From Pseudophaeomoniella oleicola (taxonomy: Eukaryota > Ascomycota > Eurotiomycetes > Phaeomoniellales > Phaeomoniellaceae), in the NCBI GenBank assembly GCA_003868215.1, contig QWDQ01000072.1, positions 1-64,000 of the forward strand: 64,000 bases of DNA. Direction: 5' to 3'. The position numbers were made by a program, and so were the translations under genes. The notes beneath the pieces were generated by a model. The model saw nothing but the letters and a program-made list of their open reading frames with translations. It did not search any database and was not told where the DNA came from. Shown here one piece after another: positions 1 through 10,993 of the stretch (position 1 is the stretch's first letter; every line of letters begins with the position of its first letter).

Positions 1-58
1 AACCATTTTTCTCTGCCCTCCCCTTTTTTCCCTCCCCCCTCTTTTCTCCCCCCTTTTT

Positions 59-92
<34 letters not shown>

Positions 93-1273
93 ATCTCGCC
101 AGGAAAGATAAGATAAGATCGTCTGGCTTGTCTTTTTTTTTTTTTTTTTGGGACAATAGGAGAAGAGAGTCAACAGGGGGAGGGAGGCGAGGGAAGCTTT
201 AAGTTTATTTGTACAAGTTGTTCAGTTAGGTTAGGTAGTTTGTATAAAATGTAATTAATTAGGAGGTACCTAATCTGGTGAGATACTAATCAATTACATG
301 TTTTTCAAATTAATTTTTTTAAATTCTTTTGGTAGACTGGTAGACTGAGATTGAGATTGAGACTGGCTGACTGACGGAGCACGAATTTTCCTTTCTTTTC
401 CCTAGACGTTCCATCTATCCATCTACATATTCAAAAGTGTGGTCTTTGCTGAGGCAGCTGTTAGGTCGATGTTGAATAGGAAGAAGGAGAAGGAAAGAGC
501 TGGGATATCAGTTTGAGGGGGGGGTTGTTGTTGAAGATCGTGTTCCGGTCCTGGGGTGTATTGTTCAGATTGAGTTTGGTTGGATGGATCTTATCTGGGG
601 GAGGATTTGCGGAGGGTTAAGACGATTCTGCTCCGTATTGTTCTTGTATGTCACAAATGGCCTTCCGTTCGCATGGCGTTTTCCTGCTTTTCTTCATCGT
701 TGTTGTTCCTTCTCAAAGGAAGTAAATCACACCCTGATTTGAAGTATTCTCCGCGGCCCTTCTTTCGATGCACAGTCTGTCTACATCGGAACAGTCGAAA
801 GGGTAGAATGGAGTTGTGATTGACGTGCGGTGGCAGTAATAGACGTTGGCGGTATCGAAGGGACCTGAGCTCACCTCTTTGCAAGAGAAGCAGGTGATCT
901 GTGGTTGAAGAAGCATGAAGTGATCAGGATGAATACACAAGCTGGAAACTTGGCCAGCGTCCAGTCTCCTTGCGACCTGTGGCGAAATACATCGAGCATG
1001 TCGTTGTACATGAACAGCTTAAGGGTTGCACCTGACCTTCATCGTTGTGAATCAACTTCTTTCCGAAGACGACTGCGATCTAGTAGAGATCAGCGCTAGG
1101 CTTGATAATGCGAAAGGTAGCTGTTGGCGGGATCGGCACACAAGATTCGAGTTTGGAAGTCGATGAGAGCGGACTGGGACCGATTGACCCGATGGAAGAA
1201 TCAAATGGAGCTTGGGAACGTATTGAGCAGGTAACACAACATCCAAAATACATTTCATCTTAACCAATGTGTT
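1..1273. other. Intergenic, low-complexity left edge
   Basis: No convincing gene. The first 160 bases are pyrimidine tracts, including a run of 33 C and a T run, followed by AT-rich sequence around 190-330. Short reading frames at 580-1267 on both strands lack codon structure, domains or usable splice sites. The segment next to 1273 probably holds the 3' UTR of the mannosyltransferase. Confidence 0.6.
60..92. repeat. 33-nt poly-C homopolymer
   Basis: An uninterrupted run of 33 cytosines sits inside a longer C/T-only tract. Such a run can form i-motif or G-quadruplex structures on opposite strands and is prone to length error in sequencing, so its exact length should not be trusted. Confidence 0.9.
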
Positions 1274-2731
1274 TCACCTTCCTGGTAAAAACCCTTCGAT
1301 CTTCTCACTCTCATAAATCATTCTCTGTATCGTCTTATGCAGGTCTGGGCCAATCTCGTGCACCCTGTCTGCCCTTGGTGTGACGCAACACCACTGACTT
1401 TCGTACTGATCGTTTTCCCAGCTCCATGAAATCATCTTATATGGCTCACCGATATACCAGTGCGTCCAACCAGCGTAACCACGATTTGGCTCAAGCTTGT
1501 CAAAATATAACCCGCCATTGACCCAGAACGGCGTGGTTCCGGAGTAGTCCATATGGAGCATTTGCCGACTGCATATTTTGACGCGGCTATCTCCCTTGGG
1601 ATCGTCTTCGGGATATGCACCATTCTCATCCGGTTCGGGTGGAAATATCTCGTTGATGACACCAACGTTGCCAGCGTACCAGGGTTGAAAATAGTATTCT
1701 ACGCCCATGAGTTCCGGCGCGAGCCAGTACGTTTCTTTATCTCCGTAGACCCGATGATATGTTATTTGTTCACGAACACGGGTGTTCATCCAAGCGGTGA
1801 ACATAAGCGACATGAAGACGGCAGGACGTGTTTTGTCATAGACAACCAATCCTGAGTCTGCTTCTTCACCTGTTTCGCCTTTGTAGAAGATACTCTGATT
1901 AAGGTAGGGGCTAGGTTCGCGATTCGCGGCCTCCAATAATTCTTTGACCCATTCGGAGCGAGAACCGTCGCCGAAAGCCGACCGGTCATGATAGAAGAGT
2001 GTCCCAGTCTTTGCGAAGCCAGGGTGGTCGGTGAAGATATTGTCTGGGGGTTGGAAGAAAACAACATCAGCGTCCATGAGCATCGTCTGTTGGTATTGAG
2101 ACGCGAGGACCGCGAAAGGTTTCATGGCATAACCACCACCATGCAATTTGATATAATCATCATCAAAGACTTCGGTCATGTCGATCAGGTGGATATCTGG
2201 TCCAAGCTGGCGAAGTTTCTCACGAGTTCTGAGCGGAAGGTCCATGCTGCCAGCATAAGCGATTTCGATCGGGAGCTTGGATCCGAGTACGTTTCGAAGA
2301 CCAACAATGAGGTTCGCAGCCAGTTGTGCGTTCCCTTTTCCAACCGTCATGATAATTGATCCTCCTTTCTTGAATCCTGTCTCATTCCACGGGGTGTAGA
2401 TTGGTTTCGTCTGTATCCACCACGGGAACGTCTCTTCCAACATGCGCATCAGCGGTTGGCGATCAAGCATACTATGATTGGTCATCAGCTCAGCGACTTC
2501 AGCGATGGCTGACAATCTATTCGCCATAGCCCCGAAGTTGGCGACCTCAAACTCTTCGTTGACGAGTCGGTTCGCTTCATGAATCTTCCCATCAAGGTCT
2601 TGCCATAGCGCATGATGCTCGACATGTCTCTCGCGAAGGTTGTAGGAAAGAACGAGAGCGAAGCATACGAGCCCTAAGAGACGAAGCCAGCGATTGCTCC
2701 AAAGCCGCTGGAACAAAGGCGGGGAGTGCAT
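1274..2731 (-). CDS. GT71 alpha-1,3-mannosyltransferase (MNN1-like), type II Golgi protein
   Basis: Single-exon gene of 485 residues. A short cytoplasmic tail is followed by one membrane span at about residues 16-30 and a lumenal catalytic region, the usual layout of a type II Golgi glycosyltransferase. The metal/nucleotide-sugar motif is visible as LMDADVVFF (D220, D222), preceded by the KPFAVL block typical of the MNN1/GT71 family. The family transfers mannose from GDP-Man in alpha-1,3 linkage onto glycoprotein glycans. The ATG at 2731 is the only start that keeps the membrane anchor. The C-terminal region is rich in Trp and Tyr. I am confident of the family; the exact acceptor glycan is not deducible. 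Confidence 0.85.
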   Translation of the reverse strand: MHSPPLFQRLWSNRWLRLLGLVCFALVLSYNLRERHVEHHALWQDLDGKIHEANRLVNEEFEVANFGAMANRLSAIAEVAELMTNHSMLDRQPLMRMLEETFPWWIQTKPIYTPWNETGFKKGGSIIMTVGKGNAQLAANLIVGLRNVLGSKLPIEIAYAGSMDLPLRTREKLRQLGPDIHLIDMTEVFDDDYIKLHGGGYAMKPFAVLASQYQQTMLMDADVVFFQPPDNIFTDHPGFAKTGTLFYHDRSAFGDGSRSEWVKELLEAANREPSPYLNQSIFYKGETGEEADSGLVVYDKTRPAVFMSLMFTAWMNTRVREQITYHRVYGDKETYWLAPELMGVEYYFQPWYAGNVGVINEIFPPEPDENGAYPEDDPKGDSRVKICSRQMLHMDYSGTTPFWVNGGLYFDKLEPNRGYAGWTHWYIGEPYKMISWSWENDQYESQWCCVTPRADRVHEIGPDLHKTIQRMIYESEKIEGFLPGR

Positions 2732-4379
2732 CGCAACAACAAACGAAGGACGGTTGCTAGAAATGACAGGAAAAGAGAGGTGAACACATTCTGTGCTTTC
2801 GAAAAGCAGTGACAGAAATCAAAGGTGCATGCTGGGAAGGATAGCAGCGCTGGAGATAGGATAGGTGCAAAAATACATGCTGCAAGAACAGAGTGTTACA
2901 CGACGACACAATTACAGCTCCAGAGCAAGGGAGTAGTAGCATTTCAGAACGAGGATGCCCCTGCCATGAGCCATACTTGGTCTATTTGACAATGGACTCG
3001 GCTTATGGGCCATCCTACACAACTGCTATGCAAGGTCATACGCTCACAAAGTGGATACGAAATGCCCATTGATGATGGTGACAAGTAGAATCCCGCATGC
3101 CATTTGATTAGCATGGACAGCGAGGACAGGTTAGCACGCAATTCAACGCGTCGGTGGATTCTGATAGATGATCATAGCTCGAGACGGAGCAGGAAATCGA
3201 AGTTCAATCGAAGGAGAATGGGTTCCTGCATACGAATTGAGGTCCTTGGAACGCAGAGCAGTATCATACCTCCTTCACCGAAAAAGGGAAAGCAACCATG
3301 AAAAGGCGGGTTTTGAGTTTGACTAAAGCGTAAGGATTGCTATCGCAAGGCTCACATCAGCACGCCAGCACGCCAGATCCACGGAGAGGCAGTGATCTTG
3401 TTGAACTAATCCCTTCAGCAGAAAGCTTCCCTCAAACCCTCTTTTGAACAGGCATAGGCCTGTTACTATCATCCGAAGAGGATTGCATCGGTGATCAGAG
3501 AGTGTAAAGGGTGCACAGTGACGGGGAAAACGAAGATTCCAAATTGCGTGTCTTATGATATCTTCTGCTGGGGCGAAGTAGATAAAGTAGATACAACAAC
3601 AGGTGAGGAGGTCAGATGTGATATGAAGAGTGCGGTCGAGACAGATCTCAAGATCTGAAGATCAAAATCTACATCTTACCCGTCGTTTCTGGCTAACTTT
3701 CCCCGTATGGACTTCGGTACCTGGTTTTCTACTATGTAAAAGCCCCTCGGCCCTGGACACGACCGCCGAGGCCGCTCCTCACTCCCGGTGGGGAAGTGAA
3801 AACAGAGGATCGATCATAATACATTCATCATCGTCTCTTTTAAACGTAGGAAGAATGTTATCAATTTATTGCCCATGCATTCACCGTTCCTTTCAATTGC
3901 CTTTCACTCTACAAACTGGAACTTCAAGGTGAACTCTCATGTGTATGTGTACTCATGGATAAACCTTGACTGGGAAAGAGATGAGCAGTTGGCATTCCTG
4001 GACGAAGTGTCATCGAACACGCCGAGACGCTAGGTTACTGCAACACAATACAGACTCCCCCTTGAACCAAACTCGATATGGCGATAGACTCGCAATCAGG
4101 ACACCCGAGGGCCTTCGGGACTAATCGCCGGCGGCTCCAAGTCTTGTGAGGCCCTATCAGTAGAAGCCGCATATCACCTACCACGCCTGCTACCCGTTGC
4201 TGTCAAAAGGAGGTATCGCTATGTATGTCTGTATGTAGTACTACGACTTCAGTGCACTCGAACCGATAGACTCTGAGGCTTTACGGGGACTCAAATTCAG
4301 AATATTGCTGATGGGATGGTTTTTGGAATACACCAATACGTTTCGACAACCTCAACGCCTTCGTGCGGAACGGTGCTGA
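2732..4379. other. Intergenic region
   Basis: About 1.65 kb between two minus-strand genes. It should contain the promoter of the mannosyltransferase (right of 2731) and the 3' UTR of the next gene. A short GC-rich inverted repeat occurs near 4100-4125. No ORF here has codon structure or a recognisable domain. Confidence 0.5.
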
Positions 4380-5753
4380 TCATGTTGCCCTCCAAGCAGG
4401 TCCACTGCTCCAGATACCTTCCTTGACGCCGCTCGTCTTCCAATCACTACCGAATGCCTTCTTCGCTTTACTACCACCACGATCGTATGTTTTTCTTTGC
4501 CCTCCTGCCCGCTTTCCCTTCGGCTTCGACATGGCGCCGCCGTCATCATCTTTCTTACGTTGTTGACTAAACCTAGAACTTGTTGTTGATTCGAGCAACC
4601 ATGCCTCTGGGGGACAAACGGCCACAGTGACATGCAGCGCGTCGCACACCTCCTTTACGGACTGGACATCCAAGTCCAATTTTCTTCGCAGATTCAACAC
4701 GTCAACTTCGTCGTCGTCATCACCACCACCGTTGCCCATCCTACCTTTCAGAATGATCGCGTGATAGATGACATGCCTCGTGATGTCATCCTGTGCCATG
4801 ATGTATATTCTCCCCCTCAGTTCTGGGTCTTCGTGGTAGTGCGGGACAAATGCGACACATGGGAGCCCTGTCAGGGGTGCTTGAAGGACGAATTTGTAGT
4901 TATATACGCCCAGTGAGAGATCGTCGCTGGGCGATTCCATGGGATCATCGACAAGGAAGGCATACTGTTTCCAATGATTGTATGTCAGTATGCCAAGTCT
5001 TGAACAGTGTGGTGGCTTGATTATGACACTTGGACAGACGTGACTCATGTGTAGACTTACCTTGCCGCTGTTATCAGTCAGATGGACATCAATGACCAAA
5101 TCGTTGAGAGAAGTCGGAATGATCTTGGAGGATGTTGTCCCGTGTTGAACTAGGTTATCTTTTCGGCTGACTCCAGGAGCAGCAGTAACCGTTTCCATTT
5201 TGTTCTCGTAAACAACTTTCCGTTTTCCTTTATCATGACTTCTCTTGTATCCTCTAGTGACCTCATCATCCAGGCCCTCAGTTCTTTCACCTGCAGCGGC
5301 TATAGAAGAGTTGTGGTTCTGTGTCCAGCCATACGAGAGGCCCATCGGCTCACCAACGTTCTCCTTATTCATACTTGTATTAGCCCGCTGACCTTGCAAT
5401 GTACCCCCTTCATTCATAACATGTCCGGCCATACAATTGTTAGGATCCAGGCTATGTTCGGTCATGGAATCAAGATTTCCCAACCTTTGGAGAATAACCT
5501 TGGAACCATAGCTCGCAACCGTAGGGATTGAAGCGGAAGCAGGCGTGACAACATCACGAGGAGTACAGTTACTACCGCTGTTGATGCTGTCAAGCTTCCC
5601 TTGCGAGACACCAGGCGGACTGAAATTGACCATAGCGTTCGACGAAGCCCAACGAGAATGAATCGTATTCTTCTCAGGCATGTGTGGTACTCCGAGTTGT
5701 TGCTGCGTCGTATCGAGGCTGTTGAGATTCGCCGTCCAATTGGGTTGCGACAT
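4380..5753 (-). CDS. Unknown protein, probably nuclear, with one intron
   Basis: I do not recognise this family. The first in-frame ATG is at 5753; frame upstream of it is open but has no ATG. A canonical intron lies at 4965-5060 (gtaagt donor, actgac branch, cag acceptor). It is 96 nt, a multiple of three, and contains no stop, so unspliced RNA is also open. Spliced length is 425 residues. The N-terminal half is polar and low complexity. A conserved-looking core follows the intron (SGK joined to YAFLVDDPMES, then LGVYNYKFVLQAP and GRIYIMAQDDITRHVIYHA), then an acidic GGGDDDDE stretch. The C-terminus is lysine-rich (KPKGKRAGGQRK) and resembles a nuclear-localisation or DNA-contact tail. A regulatory role is only a guess. 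Confidence 0.6.
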   Translation of the reverse strand: MSQPNWTANLNSLDTTQQQLGVPHMPEKNTIHSRWASSNAMVNFSPPGVSQGKLDSINSGSNCTPRDVVTPASASIPTVASYGSKVILQRLGNLDSMTEHSLDPNNCMAGHVMNEGGTLQGQRANTSMNKENVGEPMGLSYGWTQNHNSSIAAAGERTEGLDDEVTRGYKRSHDKGKRKVVYENKMETVTAAPGVSRKDNLVQHGTTSSKIIPTSLNDLVIDVHLTDNSGKVSLHMSHVCPSVIIKPPHCSRLGILTYNHWKQYAFLVDDPMESPSDDLSLGVYNYKFVLQAPLTGLPCVAFVPHYHEDPELRGRIYIMAQDDITRHVIYHAIILKGRMGNGGGDDDDEVDVLNLRRKLDLDVQSVKEVCDALHVTVAVCPPEAWLLESTTSSRFSQQRKKDDDGGAMSKPKGKRAGGQRKTYDRGGSKAKKAFGSDWKTSGVKEGIWSSGPAWRAT

Positions 5754-6546
5754 CTTCTCTTGCCCGTAGAGTCGCTGCGTTGGAGTCGAAAACGTTGCAA
5801 ATGTAGAATGGGACAAGCGTAATCAGAGATCACGAGGTCGCTGGTAAGTCCCGATGTTCTCCACTAGCTAGATGAGTCCCAAATCCTTGTAGAAAGCGAG
5901 AAATATAATAGGAAGAAGGACTTACTCTAGCATGAGACTTAAATGTACTCTTGCACTTTGAGATTCCTGGAGAATAGACCCTAAGAGTAGAAGAGACAGA
6001 AAAGGCAAATCAAAGTAGTGAGAAAAGAAATAGAAAGGAAGAGGAGCCAGGAGAAGAGAGAAAAAAGAGTAACAGTGACCAGAAGGCATCATGCGGGGGG
6101 AATTCGCCTTTTCGGCGCTTCCACAGGACACACAAGGCCGACAGCGGCCATGCTTGACGACGTTTGTATCAGGCTTGTACGACCAGAAAACAGGCAAACT
6201 AGAGAGAAAGAGACGACGATGACGGATGGCATGCATGGAAGGCAAGTGGGTTGGTAAGGTGGTACAGGGGCACGCCAAGGATGCCTCCTTGTTCCATTTT
6301 ATACAACCTTCGTTTCTGTCCGATTTTCGTGGGCTCGATTCTCTGTGTGTGCTTTCGTACATGTTCCTTCAAGAAATCCATATACGCTATTAGGCTTGCT
6401 GAACTAAGAATTGAATGGAGATGCTGTTCAGGACTGGCTTATTTAGCTTTGCTTATACCAGAAGCTCTTCCAGCCCCTTTTAGGGTCACGTGACATGTTG
6501 AATTGCGGCAGCGTATTGCCACGATCTCAAAGAAAAAGCGCATTCT
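5754..6546. other. Intergenic region
   Basis: About 790 bp between two minus-strand genes: promoter of the unknown protein at left, 3' end of ISC1 at right. Purine-rich near 6000-6070. Open frames here, such as 5922-6362 minus, are Ser/Leu-rich without motifs and are more likely 5' UTR or chance. Confidence 0.5.
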
Positions 6547-8046
6547 TCATACTCCGTCCTCCTTCCCCTTCCTCTCCATATCATTCCTAACCTCCCACTC
6601 AAATTCCTTCAACGCTCTCAACTCGCTCCCTACGAAGAGGAATCCGATCAAACCGTCGATGACGCCCGTTGCCAAGCCCAAAGTACTTAGTACGTTCAAG
6701 GCGAATCCGACGCCGTTGTGTGGAGACCACCAAGTCGCGATCCAGCATCCGATGCTGACGGCGAGACCGATCCAAAAGTGAGCGATGCGCCAGGTCCGCT
6801 GGCGGCGTTCGCGGGCTGTGTACTTTTCGATCAAGGTGAGGATGGAGGGGTACAGAGATGGGACGGGGAGTGTGAGAGGAGCAATGTCCCTTTCGGAATT
6901 GATGTTACGCGGGATCGTGCTGCCGGTCGAGGTGTGAGGAGGTGGGGCATGAATGAGGTCCGAGGCCGATGATGAGGTGGATGAAGAACTGGCGTGGGGT
7001 ACGTATGACAGGGTGGCGGCGACAGCGAAGTGGTCGGAAAGACTACATTTGAGTTTTGGATGGCGTTGTGTCATTTGAACAGAGACTGAAGTCACTGTCC
7101 ATAGGCGATGGTTCGTATTAGCATCTCCGTGGCGGGAATGAAGCGATGCTTGGCCGTCGCCCACGAAGATATAATCTAGACGTTTGGCCCTGGGATCTTC
7201 GGTTTCTGGGGCCACAACCACGTCTTCTCCTCTGTCCAGGCGTTTTTGGCGTTGCTTGCCCCACCGCCAAGTGTTAGATACTGAGTCGCAAGTGTGGCCA
7301 TCATAGTTGATGCTGCGTTCCACAGTAGGTACTCCTCGGCGGCGTTTCTTTTCTATTTCCTCCGTCGATGGACCCAGAGATGACTCAGGATGAATGACGC
7401 GCCATGCATCTTCCACGGGTGCGTGAGCAGTGATAATTCTGTGTGCGAAACTCATGGGCAGCATGTTAAAGTCACCCATTCCAAGAACCAAGCTGCCTCT
7501 TGCGGCTGCTCCCCGCATCAATTTCGCAATCTCCCATGCCTGCGCTGTCCGGTGGCAGATATAGGAGTCATTCGGCTCCCGCTCATACGGTGCATGCAGA
7601 TGCGTACAGAACACTTCGATCATTTGGACGCCATCTCCATTAATGCCGAGTTCCTTCCTGCTCACTTCAATTCTCGCTCCAGCAACGCCTTTACCGACAT
7701 ACCAGTCACCCCTCCAAAATGCACTTGGACGTCCATTCAAGGGATACCGATACATATTACTCTCCACAATAGGCCACTTACTCAATATGGCGAGCCCGCC
7801 GCCGAAGCTGCCGGAGTAATAGAACTTAGCATGAGGTAATATGGTGGAGCATGAGTTAGCTATTGAGAGAAAGTCTTGCTGTGTCCAGCATTCTTGAAGA
7901 GCAACAATGTGTGGTGCCGGTGACAAGGCCGCAATCTGGCGACCAATTTCGGAAAGTCGAGCGTGGCGATGTGTGGCAATGTATTTGAGGCCCCAACAGT
8001 TGAAGCTGAACACATTGAGTTGGCCTGGGTTCGCTTTTTCTGTCAT
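6547..8046 (-). CDS. ISC1: Inositol phosphosphingolipid phospholipase C (neutral sphingomyelinase family)
   Basis: Intronless, 499 residues. The first ~345 residues are an endonuclease/exonuclease/phosphatase-fold domain: start block FNCWGLKYI, metal-binding glutamate in LQECW (E52), GDFNMLP (D192, N194) and the terminal SDHF (D338, H339). Two hydrophobic segments near residues 422-440 and 446-472 close the protein, as in yeast Isc1 and mammalian nSMase2-type enzymes, which hydrolyse complex sphingolipids to ceramide at ER or mitochondrial membranes. A Ser/Thr/Pro linker (350-390) separates the domains. ATG at 8046 gives the family N-terminus. The gene is divergent from the fasciclin gene, sharing an 886-bp intergenic region. 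Confidence 0.92.
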   Translation of the reverse strand: MTEKANPGQLNVFSFNCWGLKYIATHRHARLSEIGRQIAALSPAPHIVALQECWTQQDFLSIANSCSTILPHAKFYYSGSFGGGLAILSKWPIVESNMYRYPLNGRPSAFWRGDWYVGKGVAGARIEVSRKELGINGDGVQMIEVFCTHLHAPYEREPNDSYICHRTAQAWEIAKLMRGAAARGSLVLGMGDFNMLPMSFAHRIITAHAPVEDAWRVIHPESSLGPSTEEIEKKRRRGVPTVERSINYDGHTCDSVSNTWRWGKQRQKRLDRGEDVVVAPETEDPRAKRLDYIFVGDGQASLHSRHGDANTNHRLWTVTSVSVQMTQRHPKLKCSLSDHFAVAATLSYVPHASSSSTSSSASDLIHAPPPHTSTGSTIPRNINSERDIAPLTLPVPSLYPSILTLIEKYTARERRQRTWRIAHFWIGLAVSIGCWIATWWSPHNGVGFALNVLSTLGLATGVIDGLIGFLFVGSELRALKEFEWEVRNDMERKGKEDGV

Positions 8047-8932
8047 GCTGGTATGTATCGCAGTGCTTTTTGGTGGAGGCGGGGAGATGATGCTCAGGGG
8101 TTAATGGAGCAGAACTAATAGAAAAAACGCTTGCGATGCTTCTGCAATCAGGGTAGGTCTCTCGGTGACTGTTGCATATAATTCCGGTCTAGATGGGCGG
8201 TCTTGTTCGAGGTCGTCTCAAGTTTCGTAAACCCATTGGATGCTTCAAACTTAATGTCTACAACGGAATCATATTCGGAGCACATCGTCGCTTTGGAGAC
8301 GACGGGAAAACATGCTTCCGTTCCGTAGCCATATGCCATAGCGGTGAGAAATTGCTTGGCGATATAATACCTTCTCATTTCTAACGACCAACGCCTGTTG
8401 CTGATTCCAACAATGGTCATTGCTCCGTGCATTTCTTCGAATCAAACCCAAACATCGCCATGCGCCCGCTGCCTTAGGTGTGCAGAACAATATATTGTAG
8501 AAACTGGACTCTGTCCTTTTGGTGGCCGAGTCTAGACTCGCGATGGGATCTTTCCAAATGCAGTGGTGGGCAGCCTCGCATTTTAAGTTTCGATTTTTGT
8601 CAACTCTGCCCGCATCCATCAATGGCCCGTTCTGGCGCTCTACTGAAAGAACTTCGAGAACACTGATAGCTTCTATCACCGTTATAGCAATTGCTCAAAG
8701 TTGCCAATGCTCGTTTTCAGGGGTGATCCCTTGAGACTGAGTTTTGATCTTTACAGGCTATATGGCCTGGCCACCATGCTTGCAGAAAGGTGAGGCTACT
8801 GAAGTCTGATATAAAGACACTTCCATGTCACTTTCATGGTTGTCGTTTAGATGACTTTTCTATTTCCACAGAGGCTATTTTGCCATTCCCGTGTCATCTT
8901 GTGCTGTTATTCTTAGAAATATTCTGCCAACC
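8047..8932. promoter_or_regulatory. Divergent intergenic region between ISC1 and the fasciclin gene
   Basis: 886 bp separates two divergent start codons, so both promoters must lie here. Minus-strand open frames at 8148-8679 overlap one another in different frames, have no motif and are not called genes. Confidence 0.55.
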
Positions 8933-10135
8933 ATGAAGCACGCAGCTATCTTTGGGACACTTGTCACTGCTGTCCTCGCTCAAACTTCTACGCCTAGTCT
9001 AACGGACATCTTATCTAATACAGCTGCTCTCTCTACTTTCCGTGAACATTTACAAGACTTCCCAGATTTCATGCAACAACTGGAAGATGCGTCAGATATT
9101 ACGATACTCGCTCCAAGCAACATCGCATTCACAGATTTATTTGGTGCTTCTGGCCACGACATTGCGAATGATACCGATTTCCTAGAACCTCTGCTTACAT
9201 ATCATGTTCTCAATGGGTTGGTTTATGTGAATCAATCTGATTCCCCCAGGGGAGTCGTTTCGACGATGTTGACCAATCAAACCTACACCAATGTGACAGG
9301 GGGCCAAACCATCGAATATCTCCTGGGCGACAACAACCTCACGTTGTTTTCTGGACTCGGCCATACTTCCAGTGTCTCACAAACAGTAAGAATGTCCATC
9401 TACAGCTCGTCCGTCGCATATCATTAACCGATTTGTTTACAGAACCTCAACTTCACTGGAGGCGTGATCCACGTCATTGACTCTGTGCTCAACTTCCCAG
9501 CGCCTGCCTTTGAGACAGCGATCGACTTTAATCTCACTGCTGCCGCCGGTCTCTTCGAAAGAGTAGAGTATCTAGAGGTCATAGATGACGACTGGGATGT
9601 AACGATTTTCATGCCTTCTAACGCCGCATTCCAAGCCCTGGGATCTAGCATCTCCAAAATGTCTACCGACCAACTCTTAGATATCGCCGGTTATCATATA
9701 ATCAGCGGTGCAGTCCTACACAGTCCCAATATGCAGGATATGGTCGTCAGCCCATACGAAGGTGACAAGCTTAACATCACCAAAGAGGCCAACGGCAGAA
9801 TCTTTGTAAACTCTGCCGAAATCATCCATGCAGACATCATCACCTCCAACGGCGTCATACATATCCTCGACAACGTCCTCAACCCAAATGACACGACCTC
9901 CACACCCGATCGGGCTGGGTCCTCACGGTCCCCCGCTTTCAGCGGTGCCGCCCCGGCCGACCGTGTCCCCTTTACATCTGGCGTGCCAACCGCCATCGCC
10001 ACCGGCGTTCCTGGATCCGTGCATGCCGTCTCGACGAGTATGGGCGCAGCTCCGCCGGGTCCCATGCCGATCGGTGCTGCAGCCATCCTCGGAGCAGGCT
10101 TTGCCGCTGCCGCGGTAGGATTAATGAACGTCTAG
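8933..10135 (+). CDS. Secreted fasciclin (FAS1) domain protein, probably GPI-anchored
   Basis: Two exons, 8933-9385 and 9443-10135, joined by a 57-nt intron; 381 residues. The ATG at 8933 starts a signal peptide (MKHAAIFGTLVTAVLAQ). An upstream in-frame extension to 8891 would bury it and was not used. Two FAS1 modules follow, each with the pattern 'T-hydrophobic-APSN/MPSN..AF' (DITILAPSNIAF; DVTIFMPSNAAF) and ending in a 'GVIHxxDxVL' block. The C-terminus is Ser/Pro/Gly/Ala-rich and ends in a hydrophobic stretch (AAAILGAGFAAAAVGL), consistent with a GPI-attachment signal. FAS1 proteins act in adhesion at the wall or plasma membrane. Several N-glycosylation sequons are present. Confidence 0.9.
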
Positions 10136-10993
10136 TTTCACGACTTCCTTTCTCTTTTCTTTGTTTTCAGCTATACATCTGTCGGCGTAATAGGATTAGG
10201 TTACAGATCATTTTCTTCTCCGAAATTATATACCCTTTTTAAATTTGTTGTGGGATTACGGGTGAGTCGCTCTGATCCATCAGCGCGAGGCAGGGGCATA
10301 TTCCGTTATAAATGGTCACTGTCCGTATCGATATATAAACAAATAAATATATTGTTACTACCAGCAATCATTCCACATCTAGGGTGATTAGCTAAGAGTT
10401 AGTTACCTTAGCTACTCTATATGATTAAGCCTGTTAATTTCTTTTCTCTTTTTACCTTCTCATCAACTCCTTCCCTCACGCACACACAAATTGAAAGAGC
10501 AAAGAGAAAGAGTAAAAGACGCAAAAAAAGGGTACATACAACAAAGCTCATGGAAAACCTCAGCTAGGCAAAGGTAGATAAAAGTAGATAGATGAGCTCT
10601 TTATGGCGAGTCGCAAGACGTATGATGGTGGTGATGATGTCGTCGGCTACTTATAGGATCGTAATAGAGAAAAAGTAAAAGTGGTGAACTCGTACCAATA
10701 GCTTGCAATGCCATCTGCCCCTTGGGATAAAATAAATCATGTAAACCTATGCACCATTGGTAGATAGCCGTCGACTCCCATCCAAAACAAACCCCTTACC
10801 CCCCTGCTAGAGATATATGTGCCTCCATGATCACTAAGCCATCAACACTCCTCAAGAGAAAAAAAAAGAAAAAAAAAGAACGCCAGAAGAAGAGCTCTTT
10901 CTACCCCATCAGCCGATGATTCGTTTGTATCGCTTGAGAAAATCATCAAGATCGTAAACTTCGTGTGCCATAACGATGAGACTGCTCGGTCGA
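10136..10993. other. Intergenic between convergent genes
   Basis: About 860 bp between the fasciclin stop and the cullin stop, so mainly two 3' UTRs. It is AT-rich with A-rich runs near 10856-10880 and short microsatellite-like segments. No gene seen. Confidence 0.55.

Noticed and set aside
8148-8679. Overlapping minus-strand frames between ISC1 and the fasciclin gene
   Set aside because: Different frames overlap with no family match; more consistent with divergent promoter DNA.
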